DNA of 44,907 bases from Vreelandella rituensis (GTDB lineage: Bacteria; Pseudomonadota; Gammaproteobacteria; Pseudomonadales; Halomonadaceae). Of this stretch, positions 16,031 through 27,141 are shown one piece after another. Location: NCBI RefSeq assembly GCF_003336665.1, contig NZ_QPIJ01000039.1, positions 1-44,907 on the forward strand. Direction: 5' to 3'. The notes below the pieces were generated by a model. The model was not told the origin of the DNA and did no database searches. It saw only the letters and a program-made list of their open reading frames with translations. Position numbers and translations under genes: made by a program. Position 1 is the stretch's first letter; the number at the start of each line of letters is the position of its first letter.

Positions 16031-17320
16031 TCAGAAATTTCCTTTGAACCAGCCTTTGATTCTTGCCAGCGCCGTATTGCCATCCTTGGCATCGCGCCGG
16101 GAGACGTCATGACGCCCCGTTGATGCCGAGCTTACTCCCACTTGGCTTTGCCGACCATGGCTATTAGGCCCTTCTTTAAGAGCATAATGCAGTAAACCGA
16201 CGCCCGTGGCATAAATCGGGTTACGAACCACATCGGCAAGCCCTTTCACATTCTGCGGTGACGCGATACGCACCGGCATGTGAAAAATTTCTTCGGCAAG
16301 CTCACTGACACCTTCCATACGCGATGTTCCGCCGGTCAATACGACACCTGCGGCCACCATATCTTCGTAACCACTACGCCTCAGTTCGTCACGAATTAAA
16401 GTAAAAAGTTCTTCATAACGCGGTTCGACCACTTCCGCCAACGCTTGACGCGATAAATCCCGCGCCGGTCGATCACCCACACTCGGCACCTTGATCATTT
16501 CATCACTAGCGGCAAGCTGTGTCAGTGCGCAGGCATACTTAACCTTTATCTCTTCAGCGTGCTGAGTCGGCGTGCGAAGCGCCATGGCAATATCATTGGT
16601 AACCTGGTCGCCCGCAATGGGAATCACCGCCGTATGGCGAATGGCACCCTCGCTGAATACCGCCATGTCAGTGGTACCGCCCCCGATATCCACCATGCAG
16701 ACACCCAGTTCGCGCTCATCTTCCGTCAACACCGCCATGCTTGAGGCAAGTTGCTCCAGAATGATCGCATCCACTTCAAGCCCGCAGCGCCGTACGCATT
16801 TTTCAATGTTCTGCACGGCATTCATGGCCGCTGTCACCAGATGCACTTGTGCTTCAAGGCGCACTCCCGACATACCCAAGGGCTCGCGGATTCCACCTTG
16901 TGCATCGATAGAAAATTCCTGGGGCAAGACGTGAAGTACCCGCTGACCTTCGGAAATGGCCCGTGCACGTGCGGAATCAATGACACGTTCAATGTCCGAA
17001 GGCGTGACCTCCCGCTCTTTGATCGCCACCACGCCATCGGAGTTCATTGAACTGATATGACTACCGGCAACGCCGACATATACCGAGTGAATATCGCAGC
17101 CGGCCATTAATTCCGCTTCCTCGACCGCGCGCTGAATCGATTGAACCGTGGATTCGATATTAATCACAACGCCACGTTTCATACCACGAGAAGGATGCGA
17201 ACCAATACCGGCAATTTCAATTCCTCCGTCATCAGTTCGTTGACCGACTATTGCGACGACCTTGGACGTTCCGATATCCAGCCCGACCACCATGTTGGAT
17301 GCGTTGGATAAGCCTGCCAT
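16031..17320 (-). CDS. ftsA: Cell division protein FtsA
   Basis: 429 residues, actin-like ATPase fold. It tethers FtsZ to the membrane. The N-terminal phosphate-binding loop is [16 protein letters not shown]; the 1C domain (about 85-165) includes [18 protein letters not shown]; the second phosphate loop is [16 protein letters not shown]; the adenosine motif is [13 protein letters not shown]. The extreme C-terminus (IKGWFKGNF) is the amphipathic membrane-targeting helix. The start is at ATG 17320 or 17293; AAGGAG lies 12 bases before the first. Unlike in most relatives, ftsA is separated from ftsQ by 473 bp. Confidence 0.95.
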   Translation of the reverse strand: MAGLSNASNMVVGLDIGTSKVVAIVGQRTDDGGIEIAGIGSHPSRGMKRGVVINIESTVQSIQRAVEEAELMAGCDIHSVYVGVAGSHISSMNSDGVVAIKEREVTPSDIERVIDSARARAISEGQRVLHVLPQEFSIDAQGGIREPLGMSGVRLEAQVHLVTAAMNAVQNIEKCVRRCGLEVDAIILEQLASSMAVLTEDERELGVCMVDIGGGTTDMAVFSEGAIRHTAVIPIAGDQVTNDIAMALRTPTQHAEEIKVKYACALTQLAASDEMIKVPSVGDRPARDLSRQALAEVVEPRYEELFTLIRDELRRSGYEDMVAAGVVLTGGTSRMEGVSELAEEIFHMPVRIASPQNVKGLADVVRNPIYATGVGLLHYALKEGPNSHGRQSQVGVSSASTGRHDVSRRDAKDGNTALARIKGWFKGNF

Positions 17321-17793
17321 GAGTCGGGTGTTCTCCTTCTGGTTACTTCAAAATAGTAGTCTTTAGCCCCTGATGCTAACGACAACAAAACATAACAATT
17401 TATTTAACACAAGATATCCAGCTGGCGTTTTTAGCAAACGTTCTTCGCCGCTGCCTGCATTGACGAACCACCCAAGGGCAAGGCGGCCAAGAACTAGCGG
17501 GAGATAAGCGCAAAGTTATCAGTAAAATAATAAACTTGGCATACAAAATTCACCCACTTTTGGCACTTGAAGATCCATAGTATAGGAACACAGGATGCTA
17601 TACGACTGGTTCCACCTACAATACTGTTCCTTCAAGACAATTAAAACCCTGCATAGAGCGTTGGCAACCACTTACTTTTAAGTGAAAGGAACCTAAGGCT
17701 CGAATTTTCGCTTCGAGCCATACTTTATAATTAGCAAATCCAAAACCCTTCAGCCACTAAATGCTTAAGGCGTTTTAACGACTTACTTTCAAA
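17321..17793. other. AT-rich non-coding spacer between ftsQ and ftsA
   Basis: 473 bp with no convincing reading frame and clearly lower GC than its neighbours. It contains an 8-bp hairpin (17697-17719), a 6-bp hairpin CACTTA/TAAGTG shortly before it, and a set of short complementary blocks between 17567 and 17636: CTTGAA with TTCAAG, GGAAC with GTTCC, GTATAG with CTATAC. It may hold a promoter or leader for ftsAZ, a small RNA, or the decayed remains of an inserted repeat. I could not identify a clear -35/-10 pair. Confidence 0.6.
17697..17719. repeat. Perfect inverted repeat in the ftsQ-ftsA spacer
   Basis: GGCTCGAA, loop TTTTCGC, GGCTCGAA inverted (TTCGAGCC): an 8-bp stem. Read on the minus strand it lies about 75 bp after the ftsQ stop and is followed by TTAGGTTCCTTTC, which is only weakly T-rich, so it could be a partial terminator after ftsQ. 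Confidence 0.5.
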
Positions 17794-18534
17794 TCAACGA
17801 CCTTTAGGCGCAGCCTCATCCGGGGCAGCAGTAGAATCAAACTCGCTTTCTCCGTGCCAGGCGACAGCCACCCCGTTAGGATAGCGCAAGTCTATGTAGC
17901 GTATTTGGTTCGCCTGGCGATGCAGTTCACGCTCCCAGGAAGCCGACAAACGCGCCAGACGCACCTCATGTTGACGGCGTCCCAACATTACCCAAACTCG
18001 ATCATCCATCTGTAGCCGCCATGCACCGCGCGGTTCAAGCCTAAGTTGCGTCAATTTCAACGCTAGAGAGTCGAATTTGGGGACAAGACGTTGATAATAA
18101 CCCAGCACTTCTTTACCACTGCCCGCCGGCCCCGCCAGATCGGGCAGTTCCGCCGGCACCGGCAGGGGCGAAAATCCAAAGGGCTCACCCTTTGGGTTAA
18201 GCAGAAAGTCATCGTTCCAGCGTGCCACCGGCTGTTGTTCCACCAGCTCGAAGGCCAAGGCATCGGGCCACTCCCGCGACAACCTGACTTCTTGCAGCCA
18301 ACCTATCTCAAGCGCTTGTTCGCGCAATTCGCCCAAGTCTACCGACAACCAGGTCGACCCTTGCACCAAGGGGGCAAGCTGAGTTTTCAGATAGTCCGCG
18401 CTGACATGCGTCCATTCACCGTGAATGGACACTCGCTCGATCGGGCGATCCAGCCATAGCCACAGCGCCCTGCCGCCAGCCCCTAGCAGCAGACCCAGCA
18501 ATAACACGCCCCACCAGGCATTACGCCGTGTCAT
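17794..18534 (-). CDS. ftsQ: Cell division protein FtsQ
   Basis: 246 residues: a short cytoplasmic N-terminus (TRRNAWW), one membrane segment (VLLLGLLLGAGGRALWLWL), a POTRA domain (about 37-105, with ERVSIHGEWTHVSADYLKTQ), then the beta domain with RLEPRGAWRLQMDDRVWVML and ending IDLRYPNGVAVAW. FtsQ forms the FtsQLB subcomplex, which activates septal peptidoglycan synthesis. Its ATG overlaps the ddl stop (ATGA), so the two are translationally coupled. The tail after VAWHGESE is short and acidic/basic mixed. Confidence 0.92.
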   Translation of the reverse strand: MTRRNAWWGVLLLGLLLGAGGRALWLWLDRPIERVSIHGEWTHVSADYLKTQLAPLVQGSTWLSVDLGELREQALEIGWLQEVRLSREWPDALAFELVEQQPVARWNDDFLLNPKGEPFGFSPLPVPAELPDLAGPAGSGKEVLGYYQRLVPKFDSLALKLTQLRLEPRGAWRLQMDDRVWVMLGRRQHEVRLARLSASWERELHRQANQIRYIDLRYPNGVAVAWHGESEFDSTAAPDEAAPKGR

Positions 18535-19475
18535 TGTCCGCTCTGCTTCCCGGCTGTCTCGAGTATCCGACAAACCAAGGCATCAAAGTCGATACCGGCG
18601 TAGGCGGCTGCCTGAGGCACCAGGCTGTGGTCGGTCATACCCGGAACGGTATTGACTTCCAGTAACCAGAAGCGCCCCTGAGCATCACGCATGACATCCA
18701 CACGCCCCCAACCTTCTCCGCCGATAGCGGCATACGCTTCCTGGCAGAGTCTCGCAAGCGCGGCTTCATCGGCTTCATTCAACCCGCAGGGTAGGTGGTA
18801 ACGGGTGGTATTGGAAACGTACTTGGCCTCGTAATCATAGAAGCCGCCAGGTACCTCGACTCGAATCGCCGGCAGCGCTTGATCACCCAGCAGAGCCACT
18901 GTGTACTCCTCTCCCTGGATGAAACGCTCGGCCATCACTCGAGCATCGAAGCGAGCCGCATCCTGATAAGCGGCTTCCAAGGCAGCCTGGCTTTTGACGA
19001 TACTGATTCCCAAGGTTGAGCCTTCGTGCACCGGTTTGACGATCAAGGGCAAGCCCAGCATCTCTACCACTTGACTCCAATCCGAGTCGGGCTCCAGCAT
19101 GATGCTTTCCGGAGTAGGCAGGCCAAGTGCTTGCCATACCTGCTTGGTGCGTTGCTTGTCCATTCCCAGCGCGGAAGCCAGCACACCGCTTCCGGTGTAA
19201 GGAATGTCGAGCAATTCCAGAGCGCCCTGAAGGGTGCCGTCTTCACCGCCACGGCCATGCAAGGCAATGAAAACCCGTGAAGGCGACAGGGTTTCCAGCC
19301 CTCCCAGGCCGCCTTCAACCGGGTCGTAGCCAAAGGCTGAAACCCCTGATCGACGAAGCGCTTCCAGCACTGCGGCACCACTTTTAAGCGACACCTCGCG
19401 TTCGGCGGATCGACCGCCGTAAATCACCATGACGTCGCCCAAGCCTGAATCCTGAGAAAGCGATAATTTGCTCAC
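18531..19475 (-). CDS. ddlB: D-alanine--D-alanine ligase (DdlB type)
   Basis: 314 residues, ATP-grasp fold. Makes the D-Ala-D-Ala dipeptide added by MurF. Motifs: [19 protein letters not shown] near the start, [48 protein letters not shown], and the metal/ATP site [20 protein letters not shown], followed by [15 protein letters not shown]. The start is a GTG at 19475 overlapping the murC stop (GTGA). It lies between murC and ftsQ, as usual in gammaproteobacteria. Confidence 0.95.
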   Translation of the reverse strand: MSKLSLSQDSGLGDVMVIYGGRSAEREVSLKSGAAVLEALRRSGVSAFGYDPVEGGLGGLETLSPSRVFIALHGRGGEDGTLQGALELLDIPYTGSGVLASALGMDKQRTKQVWQALGLPTPESIMLEPDSDWSQVVEMLGLPLIVKPVHEGSTLGISIVKSQAALEAAYQDAARFDARVMAERFIQGEEYTVALLGDQALPAIRVEVPGGFYDYEAKYVSNTTRYHLPCGLNEADEAALARLCQEAYAAIGGEGWGRVDVMRDAQGRFWLLEVNTVPGMTDHSLVPQAAAYAGIDFDALVCRILETAGKQSGQ

Positions 19476-20947
19476 AGCACCACCTCCTCCATCACCAGTT
19501 TCGCTTGCGCCAAACGCTGGGCAATACCCCCTACATCCCCCGCGCCTTGAGTGATAAGAATGTCTCCCGGGCGCAAGATACGCGCCAATAACGGGGGTAA
19601 TTCGTTTTTATATTCCACAAACAAGGGATCCACCTCGCCACGCTGACGAATCGAGCCTGCCAGGGTACGTCCCTCGGCTCCGGGAATCATCGCCTCTCCA
19701 GCACTGTATACATCCAGCAGTACCAAGGTATCCACGCCCGATAGCACACGCACGAAATCTTCGTAGAGATCTCGGGTCCGGCTGTAACGATGAGGCTGGT
19801 ACAGCATGACCAGGCGACGCTCCGGCCAGCCGGCGCGCACCGCCTGGATAATCATGTCCACTTCACGGGGGTGGTGTCCGTAGTCGTCCACCAGCATGAC
19901 CTCGCCCTCGACACCCGGCAGGGAGAAATTTCCATGCACCTGAAAGCGCCGGCCGACACCGGCAAAGCCTGCCAATCCCCGCAGGATCGCAACGTCGTTC
20001 ACGCCGGCATCGGTAGCCACGACAATCGCTGCCATGGCATTCAAGGCGTTATGGCGTCCCGGCATCGCCAAATGCACATCAAGAGATGCAGCCCCCCCCG
20101 GCCGCAGGGCGGTAAATTGCACCTCGCCGCCGGCCTGGCGGAAATCGACGATGCGATAATCGGCATCCTCGTCAAAGCCATAAGTAACGAACTGACGCTT
20201 GACCTGATCACGAAGGCCGCGCACATGGGGGTCATCGATACACAGCACTGCCAGACCATAGAAAGGCAGGTTATGCAGAAACTCGATGAAGGTGCTTTTC
20301 AAGCGCTCGAAATCACCGCCGTAGGTCGCCATATGATCGGCATCGATGTTAGTGACGATCGACATCATGGGTTGCAGATGCAGAAAGGAGGCATCCGATT
20401 CATCGGCTTCCGCCACTAGGTAATCGCCCTCTCCCAAGCGCGCATTGGTCCCGGCGCTGGTCAATTTCCCACCGATCACGAAGGTCGGGTCCAACCCGCC
20501 TTCCGCCAACAAGGTGGCCGTCAGGCTAGTCGTGGTAGTTTTTCCATGAGTTCCCGCCACAGCGATACCATGGCGAAAACGCATCAGTTCGGCCAGCATT
20601 TCGGCGCGGCGCACTACCGGTACTCGGTGTTCGTTGGCCCAACGTATTTCCGGGTTGCTCTCGTCGATCGCGCTCGACACCACCACCACATCAGCACCGC
20701 TGACATGGGTTTCCGCATGCCCGATCATCACGCGAACTGCGCAGTCACGCAGGCGCTGCAATACCGCCGACTCCTTGAGGTCGCTGCCGCTGACGGCATA
20801 CCCCTGGTTGGCAAGAACTTCGGCGATGCCGCACATGCCCGCCCCGCCGATACCCACGAAATGAATGCGGTGGATACGGCGCATTCCCGGCCCCTGGGGT
20901 GTGGCGGGAATCGGCCGGGAAAGGGGCTGAATCGAAGAATCGGTCAC
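19472..20947 (-). CDS. murC: UDP-N-acetylmuramate--L-alanine ligase
   Basis: 491 residues. Adds L-Ala to UDP-MurNAc, the first step of stem-peptide assembly. N-terminal [21 protein letters not shown]-binding loop [11 protein letters not shown] (about 131-141), [26 protein letters not shown], and [13 protein letters not shown] in the C-terminal domain. A 20-residue N-terminal extension precedes the conserved start; the start codon is a GTG at 20947 overlapping the murG stop by four bases. Confidence 0.96.
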   Translation of the reverse strand: MTDSSIQPLSRPIPATPQGPGMRRIHRIHFVGIGGAGMCGIAEVLANQGYAVSGSDLKESAVLQRLRDCAVRVMIGHAETHVSGADVVVVSSAIDESNPEIRWANEHRVPVVRRAEMLAELMRFRHGIAVAGTHGKTTTTSLTATLLAEGGLDPTFVIGGKLTSAGTNARLGEGDYLVAEADESDASFLHLQPMMSIVTNIDADHMATYGGDFERLKSTFIEFLHNLPFYGLAVLCIDDPHVRGLRDQVKRQFVTYGFDEDADYRIVDFRQAGGEVQFTALRPGGAASLDVHLAMPGRHNALNAMAAIVVATDAGVNDVAILRGLAGFAGVGRRFQVHGNFSLPGVEGEVMLVDDYGHHPREVDMIIQAVRAGWPERRLVMLYQPHRYSRTRDLYEDFVRVLSGVDTLVLLDVYSAGEAMIPGAEGRTLAGSIRQRGEVDPLFVEYKNELPPLLARILRPGDILITQGAGDVGGIAQRLAQAKLVMEEVVL

Positions 20948-22041
20948 GCGGTGTCTCCTTGAAATGCTAGGGCCATGCAGCCGGCTGCCAGGCGTTGGGT
21001 GGCGTTGAGGCGAGCGGCCTGGCGTGCCTTGGCAGCCATGGCGGCCAGTATCTCTGGCTTGAGCAGCTGAGTCAGCTGCCTCTTGAGTTCGTCTTCAGAG
21101 AGTGCCGATTGCACCACGCAGACGGCGGCACCGGCATTTACCAATACCTGGGCATTGATTCGCTGATGATCATCCACGGCGTAAGGGAACGGCACCAGCA
21201 AGGAGGGCTTGGCAGCGGCAGCGAGCTCCGCCACCGTCAATGCACCGGCACGGCACACCACCAAGTCGGCCCAAGCGTAAGCTTCCGCCATATCATCGAT
21301 AAAGGCGCTGACCTTCGCCGGCACAGCATATTTACGATAACTCGCCGAGGTATCCTCATCCCTGTCACGCCCGGCTTGATGCCATACCTCGGGACGCTGC
21401 TCGGTGGCAAGTGTGACCAATGCCTGTGGCAGACGTTCATTCAGCGATACCGCCCCCAGCGAGCCCCCGACCACCAGAAGGCGCAAGGGGCGTTTCTGCA
21501 TCTCCTCGACCGTGCGGGGATTGTCCCCCAATGCGGCGATGTCCTCACGCACCGGGTTACCCACGACCTCTGCACGGTCACCGAATGCGTCAGGAAAAGC
21601 AGCATAGGTTTGCCGAGCCAGACGTGACAACACGCGGTTGGTTAACCCCGCCACGGCATTTTGTTCATGCACCACCAACGGCTTGCGACACAGCCAGGCA
21701 GCAAGCCCCCCGGGGCCGCTGGCGAACCCTCCCATTCCCACCACCAGCTGAGGGTCGAAGTCAGTGATCACTCGGTGTGCTTGCCACACCGCACGGCTGA
21801 GGTTGAGCGGCGCTTTGAGCCAACCACTCAGCCCCCTGCCTCTCAAGCCGCTGATAGCGACATGATGCAAGGGGAAACCTGCTTCCGGCACCAGGCGGTT
21901 TTCAATCCCTCTTGGACTTCCCAGCCACTGTACTTCAACGCCCTGGGCGCTTAATGAGCGCGCCAGAGAAAGCGCGGGAATCACATGGCCGCCGGTTCCC
22001 CCCGCCATTATCAGAATGCGTCGAGCTGATGTCGTAATCAC
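20944..22041 (-). CDS. murG: UDP-N-acetylglucosamine--undecaprenyl-PP-MurNAc-pentapeptide transferase
   Basis: 365 residues, GT-B glycosyltransferase that converts lipid I to lipid II at the inner face of the membrane. Glycine-rich loops [19 protein letters not shown] and [15 protein letters not shown], and the UDP-GlcNAc site [42 protein letters not shown] with the DDHQ motif after it. The start is a GTG at 22041 overlapping the ftsW stop. Confidence 0.96.
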   Translation of the reverse strand: MITTSARRILIMAGGTGGHVIPALSLARSLSAQGVEVQWLGSPRGIENRLVPEAGFPLHHVAISGLRGRGLSGWLKAPLNLSRAVWQAHRVITDFDPQLVVGMGGFASGPGGLAAWLCRKPLVVHEQNAVAGLTNRVLSRLARQTYAAFPDAFGDRAEVVGNPVREDIAALGDNPRTVEEMQKRPLRLLVVGGSLGAVSLNERLPQALVTLATEQRPEVWHQAGRDRDEDTSASYRKYAVPAKVSAFIDDMAEAYAWADLVVCRAGALTVAELAAAAKPSLLVPFPYAVDDHQRINAQVLVNAGAAVCVVQSALSEDELKRQLTQLLKPEILAAMAAKARQAARLNATQRLAAGCMALAFQGDTA

Positions 22042-23261
22042 TGTTTGCTCCTTTGAACCGATCGCGACCTGACACCGCTCCGCGACAGCCGAGGCTCATG
22101 ACGCGCCTTGTAAGGAGTGGATGCACGCTTGGGTTGGCGACGAGTTTCAACATCGGCGCGCAGCAAAAGCCCCAGCATGATGCCGGTAACCAATAGACTC
22201 GAGCCGCCATAACTCATCAGCGGCAGCGTCAATCCCTTGGTAGGTAATAGGCCTGAGCTCACCGCCATGTTAATGAAAGCCTGAGCGGCAATGATAAAAC
22301 CGATGCCGTAACTCATGTAGGAGGCGAACAGGTGACCGGCCATTTCCGCGCGCCGCCCGATCAACATGGCCCGGACAATCAGCAGGGCGAAAAGCAGCAC
22401 CACGCTAATTGCCCCCAGCATACCCAGCTCTTCGGCCACCACAGCGAAAATGAAGTCGGTATGCGCTTCGGGTAGGTAGTGCAATTTCTGTACGCTGTTA
22501 CCCAAACCGGTGCCGGTCACATGGCCACGCCCGAAGGCAATCAGCGCCTGAGTCAATTGATACCCCGTGGCGAATTGATCCGCCCAAGGGTCTAGAAAAC
22601 TGGTCCAACGCGCCAAGCGATAGGGCTCATTGGCCACCAGCAGCACTGCGCCGGCAGCCAAAAAGCCACCGCTTCCCAATAGTAACGTCAAGGAAGCGCC
22701 AGCCATCATTAACATGCCTATCACGCAAGCGGCAAATACCACCATGCCCCCGAAATCCGGGGCCAGAAACAATAGCCCTATAGGTACGGCGAGCACCGCC
22801 AGAGGGCGCCACAAACTGAAGGCACGATGGCGTAGCTCATAGGCAAATCGCGACATAAACGCCGCCATGTAGATAATCACTCCCACCTTGGCAAACTCGG
22901 AGACCTGCAAACTGGGTAGTGGGCCGGGCAAGGCAATCCAACGTTTGCTGCCGTTGATCTCCTGACCGATCACCAGGACCAAGAGCAACATGGCGATACT
23001 GATGACCAGCAACAAGCTGGCATTCTGTCGCCAGACCTCAAGGGGAACACAGAGCGTGAAAAAAAGCGCCCCGATGGCCACTATCAGGAAGACTCCATGT
23101 TGCTTGCTGTAGTGATAACTGTCTTCCAACAAGCCGATGGAAGCCGAACTGACCATCACCCAGCCCAGTCCCGCTAACAATATCGCGGCCAGGATCAACC
23201 ACACATCGCACGGAAGTTGGCGGGTTGAAACCGCTTGGCAAAAACGTTTCCAGCGATTCAT
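22038..23261 (-). CDS. ftsW: Septal peptidoglycan glycosyltransferase FtsW
   Basis: 407 residues, SEDS family. It polymerises lipid II at the septum together with FtsI. About ten membrane segments; family motifs include VSSASIG near the first helix, KRWIALPGPLPSLQVSEFAKVGVIIYMA, PDFGGMVVF, the putative active-site Asp in SFLDPWADQFATGYQLTQALIAFGRG, YLPEAHTDFIFAVVAEELG and the end MAVSSGLLPTKGLTLPLMSYGGSSLL. ATG 23261 overlaps the murD stop (ATGA); the frame is open further upstream but that part is murD sequence in another frame. Confidence 0.96.
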   Translation of the reverse strand: MNRWKRFCQAVSTRQLPCDVWLILAAILLAGLGWVMVSSASIGLLEDSYHYSKQHGVFLIVAIGALFFTLCVPLEVWRQNASLLLVISIAMLLLVLVIGQEINGSKRWIALPGPLPSLQVSEFAKVGVIIYMAAFMSRFAYELRHRAFSLWRPLAVLAVPIGLLFLAPDFGGMVVFAACVIGMLMMAGASLTLLLGSGGFLAAGAVLLVANEPYRLARWTSFLDPWADQFATGYQLTQALIAFGRGHVTGTGLGNSVQKLHYLPEAHTDFIFAVVAEELGMLGAISVVLLFALLIVRAMLIGRRAEMAGHLFASYMSYGIGFIIAAQAFINMAVSSGLLPTKGLTLPLMSYGGSSLLVTGIMLGLLLRADVETRRQPKRASTPYKARHEPRLSRSGVRSRSVQRSKQ

Positions 23262-24649
23262 GTCGCCTCCTGCTGGCTGGCCTGGGTCGCCAACCTGGAC
23301 ACCTCGCCGCGAAAGATATCGCCACGTTCCTGATAGTTGGCAAATTGATCGAGACTCGCACAGGCCGGAGACAGCAACACACAATCTCCTGGCTCGGCGA
23401 CGGCATAGGCAGCTTGAATGGCCTGGTGCATCTGGTCCATTTCTCTAACATCGACACTGTCTTTCAAGGCCGCGCAGAGATGTTCTGCATCAGTCCCGAA
23501 CACCAGCACCAAGCGAGCACAGCGGGCCAAGGGGCCGGCAAGCGGCGTGAAATCCGCCCCCTTGCCCACGCCTCCCGCCAGGAGAATCAACCGCCCGGAA
23601 AGAGTACCACCGATCCCTTCGATGGCTGCCAGAGTAGCGCCCACATTCGTGCCCTTGGAGTCATTGATCCAAGTGACGCCGTTGATCTCACCCACCACCT
23701 CGGTACGATGAGCAAGCCCCTTGAAGCGCCTCAACACCCCGAGCATGGCGTTGCGTTTGAACCCCAGGGCCTGACCCATCGCCAGGGAAGCCAAGGCATT
23801 GGCCTGATTATGGCGTCCCGGCATTTTCAACTCGGCTATCGGCAACCAGGGCGTGGCGCCTTGCATCAACCAAGGTTTGCCTGCCTGGTTGGCGATGCCC
23901 CATTGATCCCCCTCGGGGGTAGTCAGGGTAAAACACGCCTGTGAAACAACCGGGCGAGACGGCCAGGTATAAGCATCATCGGCATTGACCACCACATGTT
24001 GGGCACCGTTAAAAATGCGTTGCTTGGCGGCCTGATATGCCTGCATATCTCCATGACGGTCGAGATGATCTTCACTCAGGTTGAGAAAGGCCACGCTTGC
24101 CGCGCCCAGATGCGGCGTGGTTTCCAATTGAAAGCTGGAGAGTTCCAGAATATACAGCGGTGCCTCGGGCTCATCGGCGAGCAGATCGAGTGCCGGCGTG
24201 CCCAGGTTTCCGCCCACGGCAGCCTTTATGCCAGATTCCACCGCCATTTCTCCCAACAGGGTGGTCACCGTGGACTTGGCATTGGATCCGGTAATCGCCG
24301 CAATCGGAGCCTTGGCAGCGCGTACGAACAGCGCGATTTCACCCACCAGACGCGGTTCCCCGGTAACGGGATTGATTTGCTCTGCCAACACTTCCAACCC
24401 CGGTGCCATGGGGTCAATGCCGGGGCTGAGCACCACTTCTTCCACTTCGGAAAGATCCAGTTCAGAAAGCGCGCCGCAATGCACCTTCACGCCGGGATGA
24501 GCGGCATGAAATTCGTCAATGCCCGGCGGAGTGACCCGCGTATCCGCCACCATGAAAGCGACCCGGCAACGTTCGAGATGGCGACAAATCGCCCGCCCGG
24601 AAATGCCAAGCCCGACCACCAGTGTCAAACCCTTGGGTACCTTGACCAT
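23258..24649 (-). CDS. murD: UDP-N-acetylmuramoylalanine--D-glutamate ligase
   Basis: 463 residues. Adds D-Glu to UDP-MurNAc-L-Ala. Visible: LTLVVGLGISGRAICRHL at the start, ATP loop ITGSNAKSTVTTLLGEM, YILELSSFQLETTPHL, NLSEDHLDRHG, INDSKGTNVGATLAAIEG, and LLSPACASLDQFANYQERGD near the end. ATG 24649 has AAGGA about seven bases upstream; a longer version would start at a TTG that overlaps the mraY stop and is less likely. Confidence 0.95.
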   Translation of the reverse strand: MVKVPKGLTLVVGLGISGRAICRHLERCRVAFMVADTRVTPPGIDEFHAAHPGVKVHCGALSELDLSEVEEVVLSPGIDPMAPGLEVLAEQINPVTGEPRLVGEIALFVRAAKAPIAAITGSNAKSTVTTLLGEMAVESGIKAAVGGNLGTPALDLLADEPEAPLYILELSSFQLETTPHLGAASVAFLNLSEDHLDRHGDMQAYQAAKQRIFNGAQHVVVNADDAYTWPSRPVVSQACFTLTTPEGDQWGIANQAGKPWLMQGATPWLPIAELKMPGRHNQANALASLAMGQALGFKRNAMLGVLRRFKGLAHRTEVVGEINGVTWINDSKGTNVGATLAAIEGIGGTLSGRLILLAGGVGKGADFTPLAGPLARCARLVLVFGTDAEHLCAALKDSVDVREMDQMHQAIQAAYAVAEPGDCVLLSPACASLDQFANYQERGDIFRGEVSRLATQASQQEAT

Positions 24650-24690
24650 CGAAGGTTCCTTGTCGCCTTGAACGGCGCCCGACAGGCGGT

Positions 24691-25773
24691 TCAACGAAGC
24701 TTGAGTGTCGCCAGGCCCAACAGCACCAGCACCACGGTGATGATCCAGAAACGCACGATCACGCGAGGCTCCGGCCAGCCCTTGAGTTCATAATGGTGAT
24801 GTAGCGGGGCCATGCGGAAAATGCGTCGCCCGGTGAGTTTGTAAGAGCCCACCTGCAGTATCACCGACAGCGTTTCCACAACGAAAATGCCACCCATGAT
24901 GAACAGCACGATTTCCTGACGCACGATCACCGCCACGACGCCTAGCGCCGCCCCCAGCGCCAAAGCACCTACGTCACCCATGAACACCTGAGCGGGATAG
25001 GTATTGAACCAGAGAAACCCCAGCCCGGCCCCGGCGATCGTGCCACAGAATACCGCCAGTTCGCCGGCACCTGGAATAAACGGCATGTGCAGGTAGTCGG
25101 CAAAGACGCTATTACCGCTGACATAGGCGAATACCGACAACCCCATGGCCACCAGTACCGTCGGCATGATCGCCAGGCCGTCAAGGCCGTCGGTCAAGTT
25201 GACCGCATTGGAACTGCCCACGATCACGAAATAGGTCAGAACGATATAAAACAGCCCCAGGGGTAGCACGAAGTCCTTGAACAGCGGCAGGATCAGGCTG
25301 GTTTCCACCGGGCTTGCCGCTGTAAAGTACAGTAGTCCCGCAGCGCCCAACCCCACGACCGACTGCCACAGATACTTCCAGCGGGCCGGCAAGCCGCGGG
25401 GATTCTTCTCCACCACCTTGCGATAATCATCGACCCAGCCAATCGCGCCAAAGCCGAGCGTGACGCCCAGCACGATCCATACATAGTGATTGCTCAAGTC
25501 GCCCCATATCAGCGTACTGAAGGCAATCGCCAACAAGATCATGACGCCGCCCATCGTCGGCGTTCCCGCCTTGGATAGGTGCGATTGCGGACCATCGTCG
25601 CGAACGGCCTGGCCGATCTGCCCCTCGACCAGGCGCCGAATCACCCAGGGTCCTAACCACAAGCAAATCAACAAGGAGGTCAAGACCCCCAGAATGACGC
25701 GCAAAGTGAGATAATTGAATACCTGAAACGCACTTTGAAAATGCGCTAGAAAATTCGCCAAATAAAGTAACAT
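24691..25773 (-). CDS. mraY: Phospho-MurNAc-pentapeptide transferase MraY
   Basis: 360 residues, the family's normal length, with about ten membrane helices. It moves phospho-MurNAc-pentapeptide onto undecaprenyl phosphate, giving lipid I. Signature sequences are [40 protein letters not shown], the [13 protein letters not shown] catalytic block, [19 protein letters not shown], and the ending [20 protein letters not shown]. It lies between murF and murD. Confidence 0.97.
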   Translation of the reverse strand: MLLYLANFLAHFQSAFQVFNYLTLRVILGVLTSLLICLWLGPWVIRRLVEGQIGQAVRDDGPQSHLSKAGTPTMGGVMILLAIAFSTLIWGDLSNHYVWIVLGVTLGFGAIGWVDDYRKVVEKNPRGLPARWKYLWQSVVGLGAAGLLYFTAASPVETSLILPLFKDFVLPLGLFYIVLTYFVIVGSSNAVNLTDGLDGLAIMPTVLVAMGLSVFAYVSGNSVFADYLHMPFIPGAGELAVFCGTIAGAGLGFLWFNTYPAQVFMGDVGALALGAALGVVAVIVRQEIVLFIMGGIFVVETLSVILQVGSYKLTGRRIFRMAPLHHHYELKGWPEPRVIVRFWIITVVLVLLGLATLKLR

Positions 25774-25782
25774 GAACGGCGT

Positions 25783-27141
25783 TTACCTTGGTTTATCCGA
25801 ACGTAATGCAGCAACGACAGTGTCCATTGCCGCACTACGCGATCCCTTTACCAGAAGACTGGCTCCGGGCGGCAGAGTATTAATGACATGGCGCACCAGC
25901 GCCGCATGATCGGTGAAATGTAGCCCTCCAGCGCCGAATGCCCGGCTAGCCGCCTGCGCTGCCTCACCGAAGGTCAACAAGACCTCGATTCCCAGCACGC
26001 GGGCCTGCTCACCGACCTCGATGTGCAGACGTTCAGCCTCGCTTCCCAGCTCACCCATGGCGCCGAAAGCACACCAATGCGGGCCGGGCAGGCTTGCCAG
26101 CGTTTCCAGAGCGGCTTGCATCGCGCCGGGATTGGCATTGTAACTGTCATCCAGAATGCATGCACCGTGCGGCCCTTCTACCGCACACAGCCTGCCCGGC
26201 AAGGCGCTCACCTGACTCAAGCGGGAAATCACCTGAGAGGATTCGACTCCCAAGGCCAAGGCAGCCGCCGAAGCGGCCAGTGCATTACTCACATTATGCT
26301 TGCCCAATAAAGGCAATGACACCCGACCAAGCTCGCACCCTGCCACCACCAGCGTGAAAGCATAGCGTCCCACGGCATCGCGGGAAAGCGCCCGAGCGTG
26401 AACCCGAGCACGCTCATCCAGGCCGAAACTCCATACCTGGCGAGGCGCAGCAAGCGCCGCCCAGAAGTGGTAATAGACATCATCATGATTGAGTACCGCC
26501 ACTCCATTCGCCGAGAGACCTGTGAGAATCTCGCCTTTGGCCTGGGCGATATTCCCCATCCCGCCAAACTCGCCTATATGGGCGCCGGTAACATTGGTGA
26601 TAACCGCCACCTGCGGCTTGGCCATGGCAGCCGTCCAGGCGATCTCACCCAAATGATTGGCGCCCAGCTCAACCACCGCCGATTGATGACACTCATCAAG
26701 CTCCAGCAGGGTCAGTGGCGCACCGATAGCGTTGTTGAGATTACCCTGGGTGGCCAGGGTCGTTTCGCGACCGCCCAGCAGTACCGCAAGAATTTCCTTG
26801 ACCGTGGTCTTGCCGCTATTGCCGGTCACCGCCACCAGCGAATTGCCCCAGCACTCGCGCCGGTAACGTCCCAATAGCCCCAGCGCCAGCTGTGTATCGC
26901 TACACTGAATTTGCGGCAATACGTCTGTGACCGGCCTTGCCACCAGGGCGGCGGCAGCACCCTGTTCGCGCGCTTGAGCAATAAAATCATGAGCATCGAA
27001 TCGCTCGCCTTTCAGCGCCACGAACAAGCACCCAGGAATCACCCGGCGGGTGTCGGTGACGATAGCGGTAAATGCCAGATCCTCCGCTGGCGGTGGTATA
27101 GCCAGCGCTTGAGCCACCTCTGCAAGCGTCCACGACCTCAT
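25783..27141 (-). CDS. murF: UDP-N-acetylmuramoyl-tripeptide--D-alanyl-D-alanine ligase
   Basis: 452 residues. Adds D-Ala-D-Ala to the tripeptide precursor, the product of MurE. Conserved: FDAHDFIAQAREQGAAAAL, ATP loop VAVTGNSGKTTVKEILAVLL, TQGNLNNAIGAPLTLLEL, ELGANHLGEIAWT, ILDDSYNANPGAMQAALETL and the C-terminal LLVKGSRSAAMDTVVAAL. The ATG overlaps the murE stop by four bases. Confidence 0.96.
   Translation of the reverse strand: MRSWTLAEVAQALAIPPPAEDLAFTAIVTDTRRVIPGCLFVALKGERFDAHDFIAQAREQGAAAALVARPVTDVLPQIQCSDTQLALGLLGRYRRECWGNSLVAVTGNSGKTTVKEILAVLLGGRETTLATQGNLNNAIGAPLTLLELDECHQSAVVELGANHLGEIAWTAAMAKPQVAVITNVTGAHIGEFGGMGNIAQAKGEILTGLSANGVAVLNHDDVYYHFWAALAAPRQVWSFGLDERARVHARALSRDAVGRYAFTLVVAGCELGRVSLPLLGKHNVSNALAASAAALALGVESSQVISRLSQVSALPGRLCAVEGPHGACILDDSYNANPGAMQAALETLASLPGPHWCAFGAMGELGSEAERLHIEVGEQARVLGIEVLLTFGEAAQAASRAFGAGGLHFTDHAALVRHVINTLPPGASLLVKGSRSAAMDTVVAALRSDKPR

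Noticed and set aside
15092..16047. Plus-strand frames opposite ftsZ
   Set aside because: Shadows of ftsZ; no start signals or protein features.
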